Source of the DNA: an uncultured Eubacteriales bacterium | Lineage (GTDB): Bacteria; Bacillota; Clostridia; Oscillospirales; Acutalibacteraceae | Length of the DNA: 16,805 nt | Direction: 5' to 3' | Assembly (NCBI GenBank): GCA_910580045.1 | Contig: CAJTXF010000059.1 | Location: 1 to 16,805 of the forward strand | Part shown: positions 1 to 6,851 of the stretch, piece after piece | Layout of the letters: each line of letters opens with the position of its first letter | How positions within the stretch are numbered: position 1 is the first letter of the stretch | Position numbers and translations under genes: made by a program | Notes under the pieces: model-generated | What the model saw: only the letters and a program-made list of their open reading frames with translations | The model's database searches: none | What the model was told of the DNA's origin: nothing

Positions 1-54
1 ACCCCTGACCTGCTGATTACAAATCAGCTGCTCTACCAACTGAGCTACACCAGC
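1..54 (-). tRNA. tRNA-Thr (anticodon UGU), 3' part missing
   Basis: On the minus strand the sequence folds as the 5' two thirds of a tRNA. It has a 7-nt acceptor strand GCTGGTG from base 54, U8 and A9, a D arm closed by GCTC/GAGC, and an anticodon stem GCTGA/TCAGC. The 7-nt loop TTTGTAA gives anticodon UGU (threonine, codon ACA). A 5-nt variable loop and the first T-stem strand AGGGG follow, and then the window ends. The T loop, acceptor 3' strand and any encoded CCA lie outside. Seen directly; amino acid identity follows from the anticodon. Confidence 0.95.
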
Positions 55-76
55 AAACTGTCCTTAACTCTCCCCT

Positions 77-105
77 ATTATATCTCTTTTCCACTGCATT
101 GTCAA
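77..105 (-). promoter_or_regulatory. Consensus sigma-A promoter of the tRNA-Thr
   Basis: On the minus strand TTGACA (105-100), a 17-bp spacer and TATAAT (82-77) match the housekeeping consensus perfectly. Transcription should start near base 70, about 16 nt before the mature tRNA 5' end, as expected for a strong stable-RNA promoter. Confidence 0.9.
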
Positions 106-158
106 GAGTTTTTTCAAATTTTTTGCCTCCCTCTTCACGGACTCTGTTATTCTGAAAG

Positions 159-192
159 GCAGCGGCCCGCAAGACCCGCCTGTTGCCGCTGC
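159..192. repeat. Inverted repeat GCAGCGGC/GCCGCTGC
   Basis: Perfect 8-bp arms at 159-166 and 185-192 enclose an 18-nt loop. It lies between the GH3 terminator and the tRNA promoter on the minus strand and has only a short T stretch after it. It may be a back-up terminator protecting the tRNA unit from read-through. The role is inferred. Confidence 0.45.
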
Positions 193-195
193 ATA

Positions 196-239
196 AAATA
201 TATATAAAGGCAGGCCCTTCCCCACTAGAAGAGCCTGCC
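196..239 (-). terminator. Rho-independent terminator of the GH3 gene
   Basis: Arms GGCAGGC (209-215) and GCCTGCC (233-239) form a perfect 7-bp stem, extended inwards by further CTTC/GAAG pairing. On the minus strand the stem is followed by the T/A-rich tract TTTATATATATTTT (208-195). It begins 37 nt beyond the GH3 stop codon, so it ends that transcript. Confidence 0.75.
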
Positions 240-275
240 CTCGGCAAAACTTCTATATGCTGTATTTTGAAAGCT

Positions 276-3068
276 TTATCCCATCTGCTTCCTAATCTGC
301 TCCTCTAATGACTGTTTCATCGTCAGCACACAAGACTCCATGGCCAGACCAGTCTGAGCGGCAAAGAACCGCAGGTAGAAAGTGCCGGAGAAGGCCGCCA
401 CATCTAAAGTAAAGGTCTCCCACTCCCGCTGGGCGCCAGTGAGGGTGATAGTCCCCAGCAGATTCCGGTCCTGGAACACAGAAATGGGCAGCTGAGACAC
501 ATCATTGCTGTCCGTACTGCGCAGCCGCATGGTCAGGGTATAGAAGCCCCTCTCGTTGACGCTCACAGAAAACCGGGTGTTCTGGCCCTTTTCCAGGCTG
601 ATAACAGAGGTATCAATGTCTGCCCTGCCAGTTTCGTCTGTCTGGGCATAGTACATCTGGGCGGCACTGCCGTCATCAAAAGAGGGCGCCTCGCCTAAAG
701 CCTTGTCCAAGTCAGTCTCCACACCCCGCAGGCGGAGCAGGGCCGGGCTTTCCAGCAGGAAAGCGCAGATATTTTTCGCGCACCGCTGGAACTCACCCCT
801 GCTGACAGTGCCCTCCTGCAGCCCCTGGGCAGAGTTGTCCTCATGGGTTTTGGCGTTGTTGACCACCATATACAGGTCATTCTGGGCCCGGACCATGGCC
901 GCGGTGTTGGAGCGGTCCCCGTCCTGGCCCTCGTCATTGCACCTGGCCCACCAGTCGGTCATGACCTGGCCCGCAAAGCCCCACTGCTCATGGAGGATGG
1001 TGGTGAGCAAATCGTAGTTGCTGGCAGACCAGAAGCCGTTAACCGGGTTGTAGCTGGTCATAATGGAGCGGGCGTGCCCGGCCTTCACAGCAATCTCAAA
1101 GCTGCGCAGATAAATCTCCCGCAGGGCACGCTCAGAGACCACAGCCTCCACATCGTGGCGGTGGAACTCCTGGCTGTTGCAGGCGAAATGCTTGATGGTG
1201 CCCGTGACTCCATACTTGTGCATGGCGTTCAGCTGGGAGGCCGCCATGCGCCCGGTGAGCAGCGGGTCCTCGGAGAAGTACTCGAAGTTCCGGCCGTTCA
1301 GGGGGTGCCGGTGGATGTTGATGCCAGGCCCCAGCAGGGTGTCCACCCGGTTTTTGCGCAGCTCCAGGCCCTCATACTCATAGAGCTCGCCCACCAGCTG
1401 GGTGTTGAAGGTGCAGGCCTGGCAGGTGCCGTTTGGCATGGCAAAGGCCATGGTGCCGCAGTCCATGCGGATGCCGCTGGGGCCGTCCGCACAGCAGCCT
1501 GTGGGAATGCCAAAGGTATCCACCAGCCTTTCGGTCACGCCGCCAAAGGCTCCCGCCGTGCCAGGGGTCACCTTGGGGGAGCACATGCCCTCACCCCGGA
1601 CAATGGCGCACAAATCCTCGTCCGAGAGCTGGCCCACAAACGCGTCCAGAGAGACCTTGCCCTCCGCCACATCTGCCAGCTTCCAGCCCTTGTCCCCGGT
1701 TTGGGGAATCTCCGGCGCGGGATGGGCCGCCCTGCGCTCTGCCGGGGAGACAGTGCGCAGGGGCACAGGCTCATAGGTTTTGGCGTACACGCCATCAGCC
1801 TCCTCCCCGGGACGCAGGCGCTGGAATGCTGTCATCGGGGCCATGGCCTCCTCCAGCTGATCCAACACCTGGGCCTCTAAGGTGACGGAGCCCACAGGCT
1901 TTGCGCTGCGCACATCCGTACCCGCGAAGAAGCGGTACTCTCCCGGCTCAATCACCCAGGCGGACTTGTACCCTGTCACGCCGCTGTCGTCATAGGAGGC
2001 CAGCAAATCCACGGAGAAAGTAAAATTAAGGGTGTTCTCCTCCCCTGGAGCCAGTTCAGGGGTTTTGGCAAAAGCGCACAGGGCCCGGGCAGGCTTGCCC
2101 AGCTTACCCTGGGGCGCGGAGTAGTACACCTGCACCACTTCCTTGCCCGGGACGGAGCCCACGTTCTTCACAGAAGCCTCAAGGCCAATATGGTTGGCGC
2201 TGTCCACAGAGATGGCGGTGGTTTTCACCTCAAACTGAGTGTAACCCAGGCCAAATCCAAAGGGATACAGCACCTTTTCCGGGGCAAAGGTCTCAAAGTA
2301 CCGGTACCCCACATAGATGTCCTCAGGGTAAATGTTCCGAATCTCACTGCCAAAGTCATTGGCTGCGGGGTAGTCCGTGATGTCCCGGGCAATGGTGTCA
2401 GACAGCTTGCCGGAAGGATAGGCCTGTCCGGTGAGCACATCCGCCACGCCCAGGCCGCCTTCCTGGCCCCCCTGCCACACGTACATCACTGCCTGGGGCT
2501 GGTATTCCTCCACCCACTTCATGTCCAGAACGCTGCCTGTGTTCAGCACCACGGCCACCTTTGAGAAAGCCCTGCACACGGTTTCCAGCACCTGACGCTC
2601 AGCCCCGGCCAGCAGGTAGCTGCCCTCCGCGGCGGAGTTGTCCTTATCCTCTCCGGCGGTGCGGCCCAGGATAACAAGGGCCGCGTCGTTCTGCCCGCTG
2701 AGCTTTTCTGCCAAAGCCATATCCAGGGGCATCTCCTCCTGATACCAGGGCTCAGCTGCCCAGCCCTGGCCCATATCAAAGGGGTGGTCCTGGAGCCAAG
2801 CCTCATATACGGCTTTCAGCTCCTTATCCACCTGCACCCGGCCGGAGGCCTCCAGGGCCTCTGTGATGGTGGGCACATGGGCAGTGTTCACCAGGCCCCC
2901 AGAGCCGGTTCCGGACTTATAATAGTTAAACTGGCTGCGGCCGAACACAGCCACCCGGCTGTCCTTTGGGAAAGGGAGTACATTGTCCTGGTTGCGCAGG
3001 AGAACAGAGCCCTCAGCCACGGTCTCCCGGGCCTTGGCAGCGTAGGCCTGCAAATCAAAGGTTTTCAT
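276..3068 (-). CDS. GH3 beta-glycosidase, permuted domain order, C-terminal beta-sandwich
   Basis: A 930-residue glycoside hydrolase family 3 enzyme, expected to release sugars from the non-reducing end of beta-linked oligosaccharides. The order is reversed relative to the common GH3 layout. The alpha/beta-sandwich domain comes first (EGSVLLRN at 19-26, acid-rich loop 140-148), then YPFGFGLGY (268-276), then a fibronectin-III-like domain (about 290-400). The TIM-barrel half follows, with NGRNFEYFSEDP (591-602), KHF (626-628) and MTDWW, whose Asp705 is the expected nucleophile. Residues about 800-917 look like a CBM6-type beta-sandwich. There is no signal peptide, so it is probably cytoplasmic. 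The ATG has AAAGGCGG 7 nt upstream. The gene follows a sugar-binding lipoprotein (108-nt gap), suggesting hydrolysis of imported oligosaccharides. The permuted order is known in ruminal and clostridial beta-glucosidases. Exact substrate unknown. Confidence 0.93.
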   Translation of the reverse strand: MKTFDLQAYAAKARETVAEGSVLLRNQDNVLPFPKDSRVAVFGRSQFNYYKSGTGSGGLVNTAHVPTITEALEASGRVQVDKELKAVYEAWLQDHPFDMGQGWAAEPWYQEEMPLDMALAEKLSGQNDAALVILGRTAGEDKDNSAAEGSYLLAGAERQVLETVCRAFSKVAVVLNTGSVLDMKWVEEYQPQAVMYVWQGGQEGGLGVADVLTGQAYPSGKLSDTIARDITDYPAANDFGSEIRNIYPEDIYVGYRYFETFAPEKVLYPFGFGLGYTQFEVKTTAISVDSANHIGLEASVKNVGSVPGKEVVQVYYSAPQGKLGKPARALCAFAKTPELAPGEENTLNFTFSVDLLASYDDSGVTGYKSAWVIEPGEYRFFAGTDVRSAKPVGSVTLEAQVLDQLEEAMAPMTAFQRLRPGEEADGVYAKTYEPVPLRTVSPAERRAAHPAPEIPQTGDKGWKLADVAEGKVSLDAFVGQLSDEDLCAIVRGEGMCSPKVTPGTAGAFGGVTERLVDTFGIPTGCCADGPSGIRMDCGTMAFAMPNGTCQACTFNTQLVGELYEYEGLELRKNRVDTLLGPGINIHRHPLNGRNFEYFSEDPLLTGRMAASQLNAMHKYGVTGTIKHFACNSQEFHRHDVEAVVSERALREIYLRSFEIAVKAGHARSIMTSYNPVNGFWSASNYDLLTTILHEQWGFAGQVMTDWWARCNDEGQDGDRSNTAAMVRAQNDLYMVVNNAKTHEDNSAQGLQEGTVSRGEFQRCAKNICAFLLESPALLRLRGVETDLDKALGEAPSFDDGSAAQMYYAQTDETGRADIDTSVISLEKGQNTRFSVSVNERGFYTLTMRLRSTDSNDVSQLPISVFQDRNLLGTITLTGAQREWETFTLDVAAFSGTFYLRFFAAQTGLAMESCVLTMKQSLEEQIRKQMG

Positions 3069-3107
3069 GTTAATTCCGCCTTTCGTAAAAATTTTTCCGC
3101 TTGTGAA

Positions 3108-3156
3108 AGATATTCTGTATATCTCCCATTATAATATGAAAGAGGAAAATCCGCAA
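3108..3156 (-). promoter_or_regulatory. Probable GH3 promoter with a palindrome at the start site
   Basis: On the minus strand TTGCGG (3156-3151), a 17-bp spacer and TATAAT (3133-3128) form a promoter with a good -10 and weak -35. Just downstream, over the expected start site, AGATAT (3108-3113) and ATATCT (3119-3124) form a perfect inverted repeat around 5 nt. That position suits a repressor operator. No regulator gene is adjacent, so its identity is unknown. Confidence 0.55.
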
Positions 3157-3176
3157 GAAAAATTTTACAGTCCCCC

Positions 3177-4718
3177 TCAGCCCTCCGCCAGCTGGTAGCG
3201 AATATCCCGCAGGAAGTCCCCCGCCGCTTTTTCCATATCCACCTGGGCCACGTCATCCCTATAGTACAGGTCCCCCAGTTGCTGATAGGCCATCCTGTCC
3301 AGCTCGCCGGGGATGCGGACCCTATCGATTTCCACGTCCAGAATGGGGAAATCACTGTCGTCCAGCTCCAACTGGCCTAAGGCATAGCGGCGCTTTTCGT
3401 CCGGGTTCTGCATAAAGCGCTGCTCACTCACAATCGTCTGCCACCTGGCCTGGACATAACCCTTGTAGCGCACAGGCCATCCGGGGAGGTGGGAAGAGAA
3501 ATCCTGGTCAAAGCTGGTGTTCACCACTGACCCGTCCGAGCCGTGGATGGGCTCCCCGTGCTGGAACTCCGGGCTCAGCAGAGTGCGCAGGAAGTCATAG
3601 GCCCAGGCCTTGTGCTCGCTCCCGGCGCTGATTGCGCCCCAATAGCTCACATTGGCGGTCAGGCTCCCGTCCGTGGCCCGGATTGGGACCATGTCAATTT
3701 CAATCTCCTGGAACTTGGCCTGGGCCACCGCGTCCAGCAGGCGTTCCAGCTGGTAGACATGGGAGGGGGTTTCCTCATTGGAGAAAGCCCCGCCTCCTCC
3801 GCTGGCAAAACTCAATACATTATATTGATTTACATACGCATTATTTTCATCCAGTGTGCCGAGATATCCCCACCGCTGGTCATAGCTCCCTCTCACTACA
3901 GTCAGATACTCCACCAGCTCATTTTGCTTTAAGAGGACCTCCTCGCTTTTATAGTCGCAGACCTGGGGGAAGTAGTTGAGGAACCACTCACTTCCCACAT
4001 AGGTGCCGTTCCAGCAGGGAACATCCAGCCGGGACTCCAAAAACTTCTGGATGCCGCCGTCCATCAGCTCCGCCGCCTCCCCGGCCTTCTCCGCGTCCTT
4101 GCGGACCGCGTACACTTCCATGCTGTACCACAGGGGGAGGATGTACCGCCTGCCCTGATAGACTCCGGCCTCCATCACGGCTGGATGCAGCTCCTCGGTG
4201 TGCAAATCCTGGTCAGCATTGTAATAGCCGCTGATATCCGCGAACCAGCCGTTGGTCATGGACTGGGCCGGGTCCTTGAAGATAAGCTGGTAGTCTGAAT
4301 AGAACTCTATACTGGACAGGCTGGGCTGCAGGTAGATGTCCGGCACCTCCCCAGCCGCCAGGGCTACCCGGCGCTGCTGGATGACCTGCTCCCGGGTACT
4401 TTCGGAAATGGATGGGTTCTCCACTTCAATCTCCACATTGGGGTGCTCCCGCTCGTACCAGTGGATGATGGGGGTCAGCACCTCGTTGAAATGGGAGGCT
4501 TTGTTATAGAGCACGGACCCCGCCTCGTCGCCCCACATGGTGCGCTCGCTGAGGATTTTCAGGGTGACAGGCTCGTTTTCGTCCAGCTCCTCCCGGTGGT
4601 CCACCGGGGCGGCAGAGGGGGTTTGCTCCTCCTGGGGCGTACAGGCCCACAGGCACAGGAACAGTGCCCCGCAGAGCAGCATGGCAAGGCAGGACTTCCA
4701 TAACTTCTTCATTTTCAC
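3177..4718 (-). CDS. Extracellular sugar-binding lipoprotein (ABC transporter family 1 type)
   Basis: A 513-residue solute-binding protein of the carbohydrate ABC importer class. The N terminus is a lipoprotein signal: Lys-rich start, hydrophobic stretch, then LWAC with Cys26 as the lipidation site, followed by an acidic/Pro-rich tether. The middle has typical features such as TLKIL near the mature start, AAGEVPDIYL and YILPLWYSMEVYAV. The first codon is GTG at 4718, and an in-frame ATG at 4712 is equally possible; the ribosome binding site (AAAGTGAG) is weak for both. It precedes the GH3 enzyme and is probably co-expressed with it. No permease or ATPase gene lies on either side, so it must dock on components encoded elsewhere or act as a sensor. 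Ligand not predictable. Confidence 0.9.
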   Translation of the reverse strand: MKMKKLWKSCLAMLLCGALFLCLWACTPQEEQTPSAAPVDHREELDENEPVTLKILSERTMWGDEAGSVLYNKASHFNEVLTPIIHWYEREHPNVEIEVENPSISESTREQVIQQRRVALAAGEVPDIYLQPSLSSIEFYSDYQLIFKDPAQSMTNGWFADISGYYNADQDLHTEELHPAVMEAGVYQGRRYILPLWYSMEVYAVRKDAEKAGEAAELMDGGIQKFLESRLDVPCWNGTYVGSEWFLNYFPQVCDYKSEEVLLKQNELVEYLTVVRGSYDQRWGYLGTLDENNAYVNQYNVLSFASGGGGAFSNEETPSHVYQLERLLDAVAQAKFQEIEIDMVPIRATDGSLTANVSYWGAISAGSEHKAWAYDFLRTLLSPEFQHGEPIHGSDGSVVNTSFDQDFSSHLPGWPVRYKGYVQARWQTIVSEQRFMQNPDEKRRYALGQLELDDSDFPILDVEIDRVRIPGELDRMAYQQLGDLYYRDDVAQVDMEKAAGDFLRDIRYQLAEG

Positions 4719-4733
4719 ACCCGCTCACTTTCT

Positions 4734-4788
4734 CAATTTAGCTCAACAACTCTACTTAAATTGTATCCTATTCATACTCTTCTGTCAA
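4734..4788 (-). promoter_or_regulatory. Strong promoter of the sugar-binding protein with candidate operator
   Basis: On the minus strand TTGACA (4788-4783), 17 bp and TACAAT (4765-4760) are near consensus. The -35 box overlaps the stop codon of the upstream glycosylase gene. A 7-bp inverted repeat, CAATTTA (4734-4740) and TAAATTG (4757-4763), spans the -10 box and start site with a 16-nt centre, a plausible operator for substrate-dependent control. The promoter is firm; the operator is inferred. Confidence 0.75.
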
Positions 4789-5597
4789 GAACTGAAAAGC
4801 TCTGGATGCCGCCGGCTGTAATGAAAAATATACTGCTGGGCCAGGCCCGCGTTGGTCCCAAAGTCCTCCGGCCTCAGCCCCGGCAGAAGGGTCTTCATGG
4901 CCCGCTTCATCCACACGTCCATGGGAAAACACTCAGTTTTGTGGAACCCGTACAGCAGGGCGCACTCCGCCACTTTGGGCCCCACGCCACGGATTCTCTG
5001 CAGCTCCTCACGCCCAAATCCAGCCGGCTCCCGGGCCACCCGCTCTAAATCCAGCCGGCCAGAGGCCACCATCTCTGCCGCGTCCAGCACATAGGCCGCC
5101 CGATATCCGCAGCGCAGAGGAGCCAGCTCCTCCAGGCTGAGCCCGGCCACCCGCTCCGCTGTAGGGAAGGCCCGCTTACCACCCTCTAAGGGCTCCCCGA
5201 ACAGCTGGCAGAACCGCTCTACAATTCCCTGGATGCGGCGGATATTGTTGTTCTGGGACACCACAAAGGAGCAGAGGGCCTCCCAGGGCTCTTGGCGCAA
5301 AATGCGGATGCCGGGAGCATAGGCCGAAGCATCTGCCAGCACAGGGCTCAGGGAGGACAGCTCTGCCCGGACAGCGGGGTAGTCTGCCTCTAAATCAAAA
5401 TAGCTCTGCCATAGGCTCTCAAACTCCTCTTGGGAGCAGGAGAGCTCCAATTCCCCGCCCGCTTCCCGGATACACAGCGCCCGGCCAAAGGCCACGCCCT
5501 CCCAGCAGGCGGAATCCTGGGGGCTCTGCTGCCAGCGGAAGGCCTGGCCGCAGTTCAGGGTTTCTGAGGGGCTGAACAGGGCCGGAATCCGGGTCAC
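4785..5597 (-). CDS. OGG-type 8-oxoguanine DNA glycosylase/AP lyase
   Basis: A 270-residue base-excision-repair enzyme of the OGG1 branch of the HhH-GPD superfamily, expected to excise 8-oxoguanine and nick the abasic site. An N-terminal OGG domain carries TLNCGQAFRW (13-22). The core has SQNNNI (114-119) and a helix-hairpin-helix IRGVGPKVAECALLYGF (202-218). Lys208 is the predicted Schiff-base nucleophile and Asp227 in PMDVW the catalytic aspartate. Length is close to bacterial OGG proteins. The start is GTG at 5597, overlapping the upstream stop codon by 4 nt (GTGA), so translation is probably coupled to the DUF6062-like gene. No other start improves the context. Confidence 0.9.
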   Translation of the reverse strand: MTRIPALFSPSETLNCGQAFRWQQSPQDSACWEGVAFGRALCIREAGGELELSCSQEEFESLWQSYFDLEADYPAVRAELSSLSPVLADASAYAPGIRILRQEPWEALCSFVVSQNNNIRRIQGIVERFCQLFGEPLEGGKRAFPTAERVAGLSLEELAPLRCGYRAAYVLDAAEMVASGRLDLERVAREPAGFGREELQRIRGVGPKVAECALLYGFHKTECFPMDVWMKRAMKTLLPGLRPEDFGTNAGLAQQYIFHYSRRHPELFSS

Positions 5598-6301
5598 CGG
5601 TTTTTCTCCCCTGCGTCCTGGTGGGCGATAGGCGGCCGGGAGGTGAGCCAGGTCATAGCCCGCTCAATAGAGTCTTTGGAGTTGCCCCAGTCGCCGCCCG
5701 CGTTCCGGTAGTCGAACATCCGGCAGAAGTGGGTCACATCCCCACCCAGCTCTTCCAGATAACCCTTGGCCAGTTTGGTGGTCACAGCCTCAAAGGCAGG
5801 GAAGACCTTTCTGTGCAGCTTCTGGGCCGCCTCCATGACCAGACCGTAGTGGGGCAGGCAGATGTAAGGCTGGGCGGCGTACAGCTCCCGGAACTCCTCT
5901 TCCGTCTGCCATAGGGTAAGGGTGCTGTCCAGCAGGTGCTTCATGTTCTGCTCAATGTTCTGGCAGATAAAGCAGTTCTCCTCCCGGCTATGGACAGCTG
6001 CGGCAATTTTTTTCAAAGGCGTCTTCCCCTCTGGGAACACCTGGCCCTTTACCTCCTGGAGCAGGCTCTCCAAAATCAGGGCCACAGAGAGCCTGCTGCC
6101 CCGGGCGAGAATCTGGTTGAAATGCTCAGAGCAGAATCCCAGGCGGTTGGTCTCAATCCTCACGTCCGGCTCCATCATGGCCGCGCCTGTGATGTAGGTG
6201 GCCATCCGGTCTTCCAGCATGTCCCGCATCCGGCAGAAAGGGCAGCCATCCTTTGGCTCGAAGACCTCGTTTACCGGGATTGAACAGATATCTTCTCTCA
6301 C
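5594..6301 (-). CDS. DUF6062-like Cys/His protein
   Basis: A 235-residue protein resembling the clostridial family DUF6062, of unknown function. It shows two copies of one ligand arrangement: Cys20-x2-Cys23 with Cys57-x2-His60, then Cys110-x2-Cys113 with Cys148-x2-His151. This suggests an internal duplication binding two metal ions, probably zinc. The rest is mostly helical and charged, without signal peptide or membrane segment. Translation starts at GTG (6301) with AGGAGG 9 nt upstream. It is the first gene of a two-gene unit with the OGG glycosylase, sharing a 4-nt overlap, which hints at a link to DNA repair or redox sensing. That link is inference; the family assignment is from recollection. 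Confidence 0.8.
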   Translation of the reverse strand: MREDICSIPVNEVFEPKDGCPFCRMRDMLEDRMATYITGAAMMEPDVRIETNRLGFCSEHFNQILARGSRLSVALILESLLQEVKGQVFPEGKTPLKKIAAAVHSREENCFICQNIEQNMKHLLDSTLTLWQTEEEFRELYAAQPYICLPHYGLVMEAAQKLHRKVFPAFEAVTTKLAKGYLEELGGDVTHFCRMFDYRNAGGDWGNSKDSIERAMTWLTSRPPIAHQDAGEKNR

Positions 6302-6397
6302 TGTTGAAAACCTCCTGTTTCCTCAGGGCAGGCCCTGAATCCTTTTCATCCTGTGCCGCAAAGCCGCAGGGCGGCCATGCCTGAAGCGTATGGGCAT

Positions 6398-6406
6398 ATT
6401 ATATCA
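6398..6406 (-). promoter_or_regulatory. Extended -10 promoter of the DUF6062/OGG unit
   Basis: On the minus strand TGATATAAT (6406-6398) is a perfect extended -10 element. No good -35 box is visible at the expected distance, which is usual for this class. The start near 6391 gives a leader of about 90 nt. The leader contains a short perfect hairpin (TCAGGG 6323-6328 with CCCTGA 6333-6338) just before the AGGAGG ribosome binding site. Confidence 0.6.
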
Positions 6407-6481
6407 TAAAACCGGGCAGAATGAAAGCATAGGCCGTGGAGAACTTGGGGGTAATCTGTGAAAATACCCATATTTTTCCCC

Positions 6482-6510
6482 AAATGCCTGGTGGAAAAGG
6501 CCAGGCATTT
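6482..6510. repeat. Perfect 10-bp inverted repeat
   Basis: AAATGCCTGG (6482-6491) and CCAGGCATTT (6501-6510) are perfect complements around a 9-nt loop. Neither strand has a following T tract, so it is not a standard terminator. Nearby are GGGTA/TACCC (6449-6453, 6465-6469) and the palindrome TTTTCGAAAA (6530-6539). It may be a protein-binding site between the divergent promoters. Confidence 0.6.
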
Positions 6511-6615
6511 CTGCCGCACAAAATGGAAATTTTCGAAAAAATATCCGCTTCGTTTACATAATTTTCATTTTTGGGGAATTCTCTCCACGGGAAGAAAAGG
6601 CGGCAGGACAAGCGG

Positions 6616-6709
6616 TTATCAACATTTTCCACTGAGTTTTCCACATTCCACCCTCAACATAACCCTTTGAACAGCGAAAACAAAGCCTCTGGCAGCTGGA
6701 TGTGGAAAA
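6616..6709. other. Cluster of DnaA-box-like 9-mers
   Basis: TTATCAACA (6616-6624), TTTTCCACT (6625-6633) and TTTTCCACA (6637-6645) sit nearly head to tail on the plus strand, and TGTGGAAAA (6701-6709) is the same motif inverted. TTATCAACA and TTTTCCACA each differ from the consensus TTATCCACA at one base; TTTTCCACT differs at two. An AT-rich patch lies just to the left. The arrangement resembles Firmicutes origin DNA, but no dnaA, dnaN or other origin gene is present here. A non-origin DnaA-binding site is the safer reading. Confidence 0.45.
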
Positions 6710-6763
6710 CTTGAAGCGCCCCAAAGGGGAAAACTGTCGGCTTCGCATTTTTGTCCTGCCAGC

Positions 6764-6792
6764 TTTACTTTTTCCTCCACCTTTGTTATAAT
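6764..6792 (+). promoter_or_regulatory. Promoter of the Nudix gene
   Basis: TTTACT (6764-6769), a 17-bp spacer and a perfect TATAAT (6787-6792) form a clear sigma-A promoter. Transcription should start near 6799, giving a leader of about 53 nt. Confidence 0.75.
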
Positions 6793-6806
6793 TCTCCATA
6801 TATTCC

Positions 6807-6846
6807 CCTCCGGGAAACCGGAGGCGGAGCCAATATTGTTTGGAGG
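6807..6846 (+). promoter_or_regulatory. Leader hairpin with GAAA tetraloop, then the ribosome binding site
   Basis: CCTCCGG (6807-6813), GAAA and CCGGAGG (6818-6824) form a perfect 7-bp stem capped by a GNRA tetraloop. The ribosome binding site GGAGG (6842-6846) repeats the 3' arm sequence: GGAGGCG occurs at 6820-6826 and again at 6842-6848. The 5' arm could pair with either copy, so alternative folds that hide or free the ribosome binding site are possible. The hairpin is seen; switching is inferred. The GGAGG also fixes the ATG at 6852 as the start rather than the TTG at 6840. Confidence 0.5.
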
Positions 6847-6851
6847 CGCCT

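Larger units (their letters stand above)
6302..6851. other. Divergent intergenic region, no supported gene
   Basis: This 550-nt stretch separates minus-strand genes to the left from plus-strand genes to the right. It holds the leader and promoter of the DUF6062 unit (6302-6426), a set of dyads (6440-6540), an AT-rich patch (about 6521-6575), DnaA-box-like 9-mers (6616-6709) and the Nudix promoter and leader (6764-6851). Open frames across it lack ribosome binding sites and recognisable protein features, so I call no gene. Confidence 0.7.

Noticed and set aside
843..1880. Long plus-strand open frame (345 codons) opposite the GH3 gene
   Set aside because: It mirrors GC-rich codons of the GH3 gene, shows no recognisable domain, and lacks a ribosome binding site. 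It is an antisense shadow.
6302..6851. Chromosomal replication origin
   Set aside because: DnaA-box-like motifs are present, but no origin genes flank them, gene direction flips again at 11.7 kb, and hand-counted lines show the same C-over-G bias on both sides.
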